Shown here in pieces: positions 1 through 5,812 of a DNA stretch of 8,995 nt. Both the position numbers and the translations under genes were made by a program. Location: assembly GCA_902782985.1 (NCBI GenBank), contig CACZPC010000169.1, forward strand, positions 1 to 8,995. Direction: 5' to 3'. The first letter of the stretch is position 1. Each line of letters starts with the position of its first letter. This DNA comes from Oscillospiraceae bacterium. Lineage in GTDB: Bacteria; Bacillota; Clostridia; Saccharofermentanales; Saccharofermentanaceae. Under the pieces are notes generated by a model. The model saw only the letters and a program-made list of their open reading frames with translations. It did not search any database and had not been told where the DNA came from.

Positions 1-79
1 TCTTCCTGATATCTTCGTAGTATGCATCGGGGAAATGGTCACATATATTCTCGAAATATTGGTCATACCTAAATGCCAT
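1..79 (-). CDS. Unrecognised protein, N-terminal fragment
   Basis: Seen: an open frame runs leftward from an ATG at 79-77 to the edge of the window, giving 26 complete codons (MAFRYDQYFENICDHF, then DAYYEDIRK after one Pro). A strong Shine-Dalgarno (GAGGTGAT on the minus strand, about 83-90) sits just upstream, and a plausible sigma-A promoter lies at 117-145, so this is very probably a real gene start. The fragment is rich in aromatic and acidic residues and has no signal peptide or membrane segment. I do not recognise the family and assign no function. It is divergent from the pseudo-esterase operon and shares its upstream region. Confidence 0.7.
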   Translation of the reverse strand, partial: MAFRYDQYFENICDHFPDAYYEDIRK

Positions 80-116
80 GGGATCACCTCGAAATTGCGA
101 AAAATTGTCATAAACG

Positions 117-145
117 ATAATAATATTATTTTTTTGCGCTTGCAA
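117..145 (-). promoter_or_regulatory. Sigma-A-like promoter for the leftward gene
   Basis: On the minus strand, TTGCAA at 145-140 (4 of 6 matches to TTGACA) and TATTAT at 122-117 (5 of 6 matches to TATAAT) are separated by 17 bases. Transcription would start near 110, leaving a leader of about 30 bases before the ATG at 79. The region is AT-rich, so chance matches are possible. The -35 box lies inside the palindrome at 135-150. Confidence 0.5.
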
Positions 146-150
146 GCACA
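135..150. promoter_or_regulatory. Candidate operator palindrome between divergent promoters
   Basis: TGCGCTTGCAAGCACA is an inverted repeat with 14 of 16 positions symmetric, including a perfect 10-bp core GCTTGCAAGC at 138-147. It covers the -35 box of the leftward promoter and ends four bases before the -35 box of the rightward promoter, a good place for a regulator that controls both directions. Which protein binds is not visible. The AraC protein encoded at 2510-3424 is a candidate only by proximity. Confidence 0.4.
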
Positions 151-154
151 TAAG

Positions 155-182
155 ATGAAAAAATCGTATTTTATAGTATAAT
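155..182 (+). promoter_or_regulatory. Sigma-A-like promoter for the rightward operon
   Basis: A perfect -10 box TATAAT at 177-182 is preceded, after 16 bases, by ATGAAA at 155-160 (4 of 6 matches to TTGACA). The expected transcription start is near 189, giving a leader of about 37 bases ahead of the ATG at 226. This is the only clear promoter upstream of the pseudo-esterase, araC and folate genes. Confidence 0.65.
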
Positions 183-188
183 GTTTGT

Positions 189-209
189 GTTTCACGCCTT
201 TTGTGAAGC
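189..209 (+). promoter_or_regulatory. Stem-loop at the 5' end of the operon leader
   Basis: GTTTCAC (189-195) can pair with GTGAAGC (203-209), including one G-U pair, to give a 7-bp stem with a 7-base loop. It falls almost exactly at the predicted transcript start and ends five bases before the ribosome binding site TGAGG (214-218). Such a hairpin could stabilise the mRNA 5' end or affect ribosome access; this role is inferred only. No long U-run follows, so it is not a terminator. Confidence 0.4.
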
Positions 210-225
210 GAAATGAGGTTTGTAT

Positions 226-2496
226 ATGCAGGTAAATCAGATCGTACTGCCCAGTTGGCTGAGCAATAAGACAGTCTTTCAGCAGCAGGTGCCTTTCGTT
301 ATCGAGGGCAAGGCTGCTCCGAGTGCTACAATAACTCTGGAAGTATCCAAGGATCCTACTGACGGCAGAAGGGTATCAAAGCTTGATACCGAATACGGAA
401 CGATCCTCAGCCTTGAGACAACGACTTCTCCCAAGGGCGATTTTAAGTTTACCGTTCCGGCTTATAAGGCTTCCACGGATGCATATACATTTATCTTCAA
501 GTGCTTTTCCGATACGGTCACTCTGAGCGATATCCGATGCGGTGATGTCTGGGTGTTCCTCGGATCCGAATTCCTGTCGATACCGATGAAGAATGCGGTT
601 GCTCCCGCTATCCCTCTTAAGCGTCAGGTCATGAGTCATTTGAGATTCTTCACGCCTGCGAGGAACGGCCTTGAGAGCGAGGATAAGGAGATCGTATACG
701 AGCCGAAGACTCATTTCGAAGATGCTCACTGGATCAAGATAACGGATACGAAGGAGCTTTCAAATGTTTCTTCTTCCGCATTTTCATTTGCATATACGGT
801 TGCCGATCAGGTCCATTATCCCGTAGGTGTTGTCGATCTGTCGGCTGCAGGCTCATCCATAATCAACTGGATCTCTGATGAAGTGGCGGAGAATCAGACC
901 GCTTTGGCGGATTATCTCGAGGAGTTGGAGCTTTGGGCTGACGAGAGCAGATACAATGCGAACCTCAAGAAGGATCGCCACATGAATGAGACTGATAAGC
1001 TCCGTAAGGAACTGAGCGACGGCAAGTTCTTCCTTGACTTCGATCTTGAGAAGGATAAGAAGCTCAAGGAGCTGACTTTGGAACCAGAGGAGAAGGCTGC
1101 CGAGGAGGAAGCCGAGAAGGAGGCGCTGGAACTCGATTTCCCTACATCTCCTGATTCGACTTTCAAGCAGAAGCAGGAGCCCAAGGAAGATAATATCAGT
1201 TCAGCCAAGAATCTTGATTTCGGCATGCTTTCCGAGATCAGATACAAGACAGATAAAAAGGCGGAGGATTCCGCATATATCAAGCCCAAGTACAGGCTGG
1301 GCACCATGTTCAGAGCCAAGCTCAATCCTCTCAGGGGACTTACTATCAGAGGAATGTCTTTCTCTCCCGATAAGGAAGAATATCTCTTCGGAAGATACGA
1401 TCTGCTCCTTATGGGTCTTCTCGGTACATTGTCATCGGTTTTCGAGCCTAAGGAAGTATACGATGATGCACTGATGCCCTCGATGCTCTTTGTGGCGATG
1501 CATCCCGGAAGCATCGATTATGACTTCCCTTATAAGGTCATCGAGTTCAATGAGAAACTCATGGCTTTCTGCAGAAAGCTCAATATGCCCACGGGTATAA
1601 TAAGCCTTCATGATCTGCTCCTGCCCGATAAGACGAAGAGCTTTACTCTCGGAGTAAGACTTGCCGTTATCGCATTGGGACACCATATCACTCCCATGAT
1701 GCCCAAGTCATGTCCCGCATGCTCAGGCGTTGAGAGAGCAGGCAATAAGCTTATTCTCCAGTTCGATAATCTCGGTGACGGCTTAAGGCTGTCAGAGGGT
1801 GAGACCGAGCTTCGAGGATTTGCCATCTGCGGTGAAGACAGGATATTCTATCCTGCCAATGCACGTATCCTTCACGGCGTACGAGTAATGGTATGGCGAG
1901 ATGATATTACGGAGCCGACCAGTGTGACATACGGCTTTTCGCCGTTCCCTCATGATGCTACTTTCAAGAATCTGAATGATCTGCCCGTGCTGCCTTTCAG
2001 ATTTGACAGGGAAGCAGCATATTATGCTCCGGATCTTTATTTCTGCAGCTGCGATAATCTGGAATTCGTAGGCATCAGAGAAGAGGGCGAAGACTTTCAG
2101 AAACTCAAGGTATACAGGACGTTTAAGGGCAACGGCGTGATCACTGCAGACAGTCTTCACAAGACCGAGGGAAGTGCATCGCTGCATATAAGATATGAGA
2201 CCGAGAACTCGCTTTACGGATTTGAGCCGGATCTGACTTATAAGTCGATAATGGCTCCTCTGGTGATAAGAGGCAAGAGAAAGCTTCTTGTGGATATCTT
2301 TAATCCGGATACGGTGCGAAAGGCACTTCGGATCGAAGGATTCGGCGAACAGGAGATAAAGCAGCAGCTTAACTGGCAGACATTGATATTTACATATGAA
2401 GATGAGGGTGAGATAACCCTCGAGAGCCTTAAGTTCACTGTGGAGGATCAGTCCAAGAACGGTGAGATATATGTGGACAACATAAGATTCGAGTAA
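226..2496 (+). CDS. Sialate O-acetylesterase-like protein lacking catalytic residues (pseudoenzyme)
   Basis: This 756-residue protein has the layout of the sialate O-acetylesterase (SASA, SGNH-hydrolase) family: an N-terminal beta-sandwich (about 8-105) ending in GDVW (106-109), a PVGVV block (199-203), an LNPLRGLTIRG block (about 366-376), and a late LNDLPVLPFRFD motif. The catalytic blocks are replaced. The usual GQSNM is GSEFL (113-117), WGGT is AAGS (207-210), WYQGESN is FSPDKEE (379-385), and the DxH motif is at best SLH (460-462). A Lys/Glu-rich insertion spans about 235-345, and the last 155 or so residues form a carbohydrate-binding-like beta-sandwich ending IYVDNIRF. There is no signal peptide, so it is probably cytoplasmic. 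I chose ATG 226 because TGAGG (214-218) is seven bases upstream; an in-frame TTG at 220 is only two bases past TGAGG. It heads the operon, 13 bases before araC. Probably a binding or scaffold protein; ligand unknown. Confidence 0.7.
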   Translation: MQVNQIVLPSWLSNKTVFQQQVPFVIEGKAAPSATITLEVSKDPTDGRRVSKLDTEYGTILSLETTTSPKGDFKFTVPAYKASTDAYTFIFKCFSDTVTLSDIRCGDVWVFLGSEFLSIPMKNAVAPAIPLKRQVMSHLRFFTPARNGLESEDKEIVYEPKTHFEDAHWIKITDTKELSNVSSSAFSFAYTVADQVHYPVGVVDLSAAGSSIINWISDEVAENQTALADYLEELELWADESRYNANLKKDRHMNETDKLRKELSDGKFFLDFDLEKDKKLKELTLEPEEKAAEEEAEKEALELDFPTSPDSTFKQKQEPKEDNISSAKNLDFGMLSEIRYKTDKKAEDSAYIKPKYRLGTMFRAKLNPLRGLTIRGMSFSPDKEEYLFGRYDLLLMGLLGTLSSVFEPKEVYDDALMPSMLFVAMHPGSIDYDFPYKVIEFNEKLMAFCRKLNMPTGIISLHDLLLPDKTKSFTLGVRLAVIALGHHITPMMPKSCPACSGVERAGNKLILQFDNLGDGLRLSEGETELRGFAICGEDRIFYPANARILHGVRVMVWRDDITEPTSVTYGFSPFPHDATFKNLNDLPVLPFRFDREAAYYAPDLYFCSCDNLEFVGIREEGEDFQKLKVYRTFKGNGVITADSLHKTEGSASLHIRYETENSLYGFEPDLTYKSIMAPLVIRGKRKLLVDIFNPDTVRKALRIEGFGEQEIKQQLNWQTLIFTYEDEGEITLESLKFTVEDQSKNGEIYVDNIRFE

Positions 2497-2509
2497 GAGG
2501 AGACAGCAG

Positions 2510-3424
2510 ATGTTCGACAGACTTCTTCCCGCGATAGAGGAAAGCATTAAGTCCGATTCGGGTATGGTACCTGTAGTATTTGAAGGACTTGACCATATCA
2601 TGGAGAAGAAGACTCCAAAGGCTGATATGAGTAAGCATAATACTCATGAGCTCTTCTATCTCCGTAACGGAAGCGTGGAATTTACCATCGACGGACAGAA
2701 GGTATCGGTAGAGAAGGGTAAGGCTCTCATTATAAGACCTAATACACCTCACTGCGTAAGGATATTATCGGCGGTAGCAGATACCATTGTTCTTTATTTC
2801 GGTTTTGCCAGGGATCGTGATAATACCGGCAGGGCTCAGCCGTCTCTTGAAAGCTTTATGGATTTCGCCGCAGGTGAGGAAGATACTTCCAAGGAGCCGT
2901 ATATCATCATATCCGGACCATATAAGAAGAATATCAGCACCCTGATGGAGAGGATCGTCGAAGAGACTAACGGAGATCTGTTTGCGAAGGATCTTATGAT
3001 GCAGATCCTTACGGTCGAGCTTATGGTGACATTGTCCAGAGCCATGAAGCGCGAGTGGGAGGAGTCTCTCAGGGTGAAGAACGGCAAGGCAAGAGAGCTT
3101 GTCATTATCGCCAAGGAATATATCGACAGTAATTACGACAGAGGTATCACGGTTGCCAATGCCGCATCTTATGTCTACTTGAGCCAGGGGTACTTCACCA
3201 GAGCATTCAGAGATGAATTCGGTATCAGTCCCATGTCATATCTCATGAAGAAGAGGATAGAGAGGGCATGTGAGCTTCTGGAAAATAAGGAGATAAAGGT
3301 CTCGGGCGTTGCAGCGCAGGCGGGATTCTCAAGCCCTCAGAGATTTAATGTCGCATTCAGAAAACAGATGGGGATAACCCCGATGGAATACAGAAAAGAG
3401 CATTCTTCGGGATACGAAGAATAA
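2510..3424 (+). CDS. AraC-family transcriptional regulator with cupin sensor domain
   Basis: This is a 304-residue DNA-binding regulator. The N-terminal half (about 35-110) has a cupin/AraC-ligand pattern: [17 protein letters not shown], then a turn of the form [10 protein letters not shown], as in regulators that bind sugars or other small molecules. The C-terminal 105 or so residues (about 197-300) are a classic double helix-turn-helix: [21 protein letters not shown], with the first Phe of FGISPMSYL following, then [20 protein letters not shown] and [11 protein letters not shown]. The start ATG has an AGGAG site (2498-2502) seven bases upstream. It follows the pseudo-esterase by 13 bases and precedes folE, so it is co-transcribed with both. 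AraC proteins next to carbohydrate-active genes usually activate them in response to a sugar, so the pseudo-esterase is its likeliest partner or target. The effector cannot be read from the sequence. Confidence 0.93.
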   Translation: MFDRLLPAIEESIKSDSGMVPVVFEGLDHIMEKKTPKADMSKHNTHELFYLRNGSVEFTIDGQKVSVEKGKALIIRPNTPHCVRILSAVADTIVLYFGFARDRDNTGRAQPSLESFMDFAAGEEDTSKEPYIIISGPYKKNISTLMERIVEETNGDLFAKDLMMQILTVELMVTLSRAMKREWEESLRVKNGKARELVIIAKEYIDSNYDRGITVANAASYVYLSQGYFTRAFRDEFGISPMSYLMKKRIERACELLENKEIKVSGVAAQAGFSSPQRFNVAFRKQMGITPMEYRKEHSSGYEE

Positions 3425-3428
3425 GATT

Positions 3429-3432
3429 GGAG
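3429..3432 (+). promoter_or_regulatory. Ribosome binding site that decides the folE start
   Basis: GGAG at 3429-3432 lies nine bases before ATG 3442, a workable spacing. It directly abuts ATG 3433 and overlaps the initiation region of TTG 3427, which makes both of those in-frame alternatives poor. The start at 3442 is therefore preferred. Confidence 0.6.
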
Positions 3433-3441
3433 ATGATAAAG

Positions 3442-4065
3442 ATGTACGATTATGATTCTGATTTGAGCATACCCGAGGAGAGCAGGAAGAACATGGATCT
3501 GCCTGCCATCGAAGATGCTGTGAGGACTATCCTCAAGGCTATCGGAGAAGATCCCGACAGAGAGGGACTACTCGAGACACCTCAGCGTGTTGCCAGGATG
3601 TATGCGGAGGTCTTCTCCGGTCTTCACAGGGATATCTCCAAGGACGTAAAGGTATTTACCGAGACGGGTAATGACGAGATGATCCTTATAGGCGATATAC
3701 CTTTCTATTCTATGTGCGAACATCACCTTCTGCCTTTCCACGGCAAGGCCCATGTGGTATATATTCCCAGGGACGGCAAGATCCTCGGTCTTTCCAAGGT
3801 GGCACGTATCGTGGATACATTATCCAGAAAGCCGCAGCTTCAGGAGAGACTTACATCCGAGATCGCCGACCAGATCATCAAGGCTGTAGATGCATCTGCC
3901 GTATGTGTCGTTATAGAAGCAGAGCATCTCTGCATGACTATGAGGGGCATCAGAAAGCCCGGATCCAAGACAGTAACTTCGGCTATGCGCGGCGGATGCC
4001 GAAAGGATGAGAGGACTCGTAACGAGGCGCTTGCGCTTATCAATCGTCAGAGAGGAAATTCCTGA
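3442..4065 (+). CDS. folE: GTP cyclohydrolase I (type IA)
   Basis: FolE converts GTP to 7,8-dihydroneopterin triphosphate and formate, the first committed step of folate synthesis, in the cytoplasm as a multimer. With the start at ATG 3442 it is 207 residues, near the usual length. The zinc ligands are present: Cys92 and His95 in [18 protein letters not shown], and Cys164 in HLCMTMRG. Other family blocks are the N-terminal [19 protein letters not shown], the central [20 protein letters not shown] with ERL following, and [11 protein letters not shown] near the end. These blocks identify the zinc-dependent FolE rather than the unrelated FolE2. The stop is in the same frame as folP and three bases ahead of it. 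The gene begins the folEPBK block. No odd residues were noticed in the active site. Confidence 0.97.
   Translation: MYDYDSDLSIPEESRKNMDLPAIEDAVRTILKAIGEDPDREGLLETPQRVARMYAEVFSGLHRDISKDVKVFTETGNDEMILIGDIPFYSMCEHHLLPFHGKAHVVYIPRDGKILGLSKVARIVDTLSRKPQLQERLTSEIADQIIKAVDASAVCVVIEAEHLCMTMRGIRKPGSKTVTSAMRGGCRKDERTRNEALALINRQRGNS
4051..4056 (+). promoter_or_regulatory. Distant ribosome binding site for the folP GTG start
   Basis: AGAGGA at 4051-4056 is 12 bases from the GTG at 4069, longer than usual. The in-frame folE stop at 4063-4065 rules out any earlier folP start, and the first in-frame ATG (4147) lies inside the conserved pterin-binding motif. GTG 4069 is thus the only sensible start. Expression probably depends on ribosomes finishing folE just three bases upstream. 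Confidence 0.5.
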
Positions 4066-4068
4066 AAG

Positions 4069-4926
4069 GTGAATATATCAAGAAGATACAGAGGCACATA
4101 TGCGTGCCGTGAAAGATCGATAGATTTCGATGATCGTACTAAGGTCATGGGAATACTTAATGTTACTCCCGATTCATTCTCCGACGGAGGGAAGAACTTC
4201 AAGCTCTCGGATGCTATGTTCTCAGTAGAGAAGATGATCGGTGAAGGAGCTTCGGTGATCGATATCGGTGGCGAATCCACGCGCCCCGGATACAGGGAGA
4301 TCAGCGTGGATGAAGAACTTACGAGGATCGTGCCCGTTATAGAGGCAGTATCTTCGAACTTTGATATAGTGATATCCGTCGATACATATAAGTCCCGTGT
4401 GGCTGAGGGTGCCCTTGCCGCCGGAGCACATGTGATCAATGACATATACGGATTTTTATATGATCCGAATATGGCTCAGGTCGTTAAGAAATATGATGCC
4501 GGTGCGATCCTTATGTTCAATTGCAGAAGGAACGGCGAATGTATAAATGACGATATCGTCGGGAGAGCTGTCAGGGAGCTGGCGGCAAGTGTAAAAAAGG
4601 CTCTTGATGCAGGTATTCCCGAGCAGAGCATAATGGTGGATCCCGGTATCGGATTCGGTACATCGAGACAGCAGGATATCGACCTGATCAGATCGATGGA
4701 TAAGCTGTCGGAATACGGGAAATATCCCGTGCTGCTCGCATGCTCACGTAAGAGGACGGCTGCAGCTCTGCTTGACCGTGACACTGCTCCGGATCAGCGT
4801 GACCCCGTATCGATCGGTATGGTGCTGGCGGGATCATCACTGGGAGCAAACATGGTAAGATGTCATAATGTCGGAGATACCTGCGATGCACTTGCAGGAT
4901 ATGAAGGGATAATAAGGGGCGTCTGA
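4069..4926 (+). CDS. folP: Dihydropteroate synthase
   Basis: FolP joins 6-hydroxymethyl-dihydropterin pyrophosphate to p-aminobenzoate to give dihydropteroate, and is the sulfonamide target. The protein is 285 residues from a GTG start, normal for the family. Family motifs in order are VMGILNVTPDSFSDGG (26-41), DIGGESTRPG (65-74), ISVDTYKSRVAEGAL, INDIYG, VDPGIGFG (190-197), SRK (226-228, with Lys228 matching E. coli Lys221), and VRCHNV with Arg264 matching E. coli Arg255. Differences from common bacterial enzymes are SRKRTAA in place of SRKSFIG, GFGT in place of GFGK, and MFNCRR where MHM-type residues are usual. The main pterin and PABA contacts remain, so an active enzyme is expected. It starts three bases after folE and its stop overlaps the folB ATG by one base. 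Confidence 0.96.
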   Translation: MNISRRYRGTYACRERSIDFDDRTKVMGILNVTPDSFSDGGKNFKLSDAMFSVEKMIGEGASVIDIGGESTRPGYREISVDEELTRIVPVIEAVSSNFDIVISVDTYKSRVAEGALAAGAHVINDIYGFLYDPNMAQVVKKYDAGAILMFNCRRNGECINDDIVGRAVRELAASVKKALDAGIPEQSIMVDPGIGFGTSRQQDIDLIRSMDKLSEYGKYPVLLACSRKRTAAALLDRDTAPDQRDPVSIGMVLAGSSLGANMVRCHNVGDTCDALAGYEGIIRGV

Positions 4927-5294
4927 TGGATCATGTAAAGATGTGTGATATGGAGTTTTACGGTTATACCGGCTGCCTTCCCGAGGAAAAGGAGAAGGGG
5001 CAGGTATTTATCGTTACCTGCGATATGGGATTTGACGAGATCCCAGGTGCGGTTACGGATCGCCTCGAGGATACGGTCGATTACTCGCAGGTATATGAAC
5101 TCATTAAGGATATCGTTGTTTCGGGCAGAGGGAATCTTATCGAGAATCTTGCTTATAACATTGCCGGATGCGTACTCGGCTACTCACCTCTGATCGATGA
5201 AGTTACCGTCACTGTATCAAAGCCTCAGGCACCGGTGGAAGGAATATTCAGGACAATGGAGACGACCGTTACCAGGAGGAGAGCACAGCAGTGA
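4926..5294 (+). CDS. folB: Dihydroneopterin aldolase
   Basis: FolB cleaves 7,8-dihydroneopterin to 6-hydroxymethyl-7,8-dihydropterin and glycolaldehyde. It is 122 residues, the standard single-domain length. The family pattern is clear: MEFYGYTGCLPEE (9-21), where Glu21 aligns with Glu22 of the S. aureus enzyme, then LEDTVDYSQVYELIKDIV, NLIENLA, and VTVSKPQAPVEG with Lys99 matching the catalytic Lys100 of S. aureus. Thr15 replaces the His usually found in the GYHG motif, a minor change. The ATG overlaps the folP stop by one base (TGATG) and has AAGGGG (4914-4919) six bases upstream. The stop overlaps the folK start by four bases (GTGA), so translation of folP, folB and folK is probably coupled. 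Confidence 0.96.
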   Translation: MDHVKMCDMEFYGYTGCLPEEKEKGQVFIVTCDMGFDEIPGAVTDRLEDTVDYSQVYELIKDIVVSGRGNLIENLAYNIAGCVLGYSPLIDEVTVTVSKPQAPVEGIFRTMETTVTRRRAQQ

Positions 5295-5755
5295 CAAAGC
5301 ATACGGCCTATCTGTCGCTCGGCAGTAACATGGGCGATCGTGATGAGAATCTGATCAGAGCGATAGTGCTCCTTAATGAGACGAACGGTATCGATGTCAC
5401 GGCCTGTTCGGATGTCTATGAGACTGAGCCGGTAGGATATTCGGATCAGGACTTCTTCCTTAATCTGTGCCTTAAGATCGAGACGACTCTTGATGCTTAC
5501 GAACTTCTGAAGGTAGTATCCTCGATAGAGCTCAAGCTTCACAGAGTAAGGCTTTTCGCCAACGGTCCGAGGACTATGGATATCGATATATTGCTATTTG
5601 ATGATATGGTAAGTGATGATCCGAAGCTTACGATACCGCATCCGAGGATGTACGAAAGAGCTTTCGTACTTTGTCCCTTAAAGGATATCATGGAATACGA
5701 CGGTCCCATCCCGGAGGATAAGAGTGTCAGGCGTTACCGCGGACCGTATATTTGA
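5291..5755 (+). CDS. folK: 6-Hydroxymethyl-7,8-dihydropterin pyrophosphokinase (HPPK)
   Basis: FolK transfers pyrophosphate from ATP to 6-hydroxymethyl-dihydropterin, supplying the FolP substrate. It is 154 residues from a GTG start; AGGAGAG at 5277-5283 is seven bases upstream and the GTG overlaps the folB stop (GTGA). Family motifs are LSLGSNMGDR (8-17), YETEPVGYSDQDFFLN, GPRTMDIDILLFDD (92 onward, with Asp97 and Asp99 matching the Mg-binding Asp95 and Asp97 of E. coli), and IPHPRMYERAFVLCPL. Arg85, Arg87 and Arg94 match E. coli Arg82, Arg84 and Arg92. Loop 3 reads RVRLFANGPRT, one residue shorter than the E. coli RVRKAERWGPRT and without its conserved Trp89. Otherwise a normal enzyme. It ends the folate block; a likely new promoter overlaps its stop codon. 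Confidence 0.95.
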   Translation: MTKHTAYLSLGSNMGDRDENLIRAIVLLNETNGIDVTACSDVYETEPVGYSDQDFFLNLCLKIETTLDAYELLKVVSSIELKLHRVRLFANGPRTMDIDILLFDDMVSDDPKLTIPHPRMYERAFVLCPLKDIMEYDGPIPEDKSVRRYRGPYI

Positions 5756-5780
5756 AGTTTACGGCAGGAATATATATAAT
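5752..5780 (+). promoter_or_regulatory. Internal sigma-A-like promoter ahead of the tmk block
   Basis: TTGAAG at 5752-5757 (4 of 6 matches) overlaps the folK stop and is followed after 17 bases by a perfect TATAAT at 5775-5780. Transcription would start near 5787, about 26 bases before the ATG at 5813. The only sizeable gap inside the ten-gene run is here (5756-5812), which supports a separate unit for the downstream four genes. No terminator hairpin is seen, so read-through from folK is also likely. Confidence 0.6.
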
Positions 5781-5812
5781 TTTATAGTTAAAGTTTCATA
5801 ACGGAGGAAACA

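Noticed and set aside
119..135. AATAATATTATT palindrome followed by a T-run, resembling a rho-independent terminator
   Set aside because: The stem is only A-T pairs, and no plus-strand gene ends upstream of it. It is better explained as AT-rich promoter DNA including the leftward -10 box.
220..225. TTG at 220 as the start of the pseudo-esterase
   Set aside because: TGAGG ends at 218, leaving almost no spacing to TTG 220, whereas ATG 226 has a seven-base gap.
912..1514. A 200-codon Ser/Leu-rich open frame on the minus strand
   Set aside because: Antisense of the Lys/Glu-rich segment (AAG/GAG read as CTT/CTC); composition is explained by the plus-strand codons.
1792..2601. A 269-codon open frame on the minus strand
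   Set aside because: It lies opposite the pseudo-esterase coding sequence and crosses into the araC start, shows no recognisable motif, and the plus-strand protein explains the region.
3427..3441. TTG 3427 or ATG 3433 as the folE start
   Set aside because: The only ribosome binding sequence (GGAG, 3429-3432) overlaps or abuts these codons; ATG 3442 is correctly spaced.
4913..5755. Possible fusion of folB and folK into one polypeptide, as seen in some bacteria
   Set aside because: The frames are different: folB stops at 5292-5294 and folK starts at the overlapping GTG 5291, with its own ribosome binding site.
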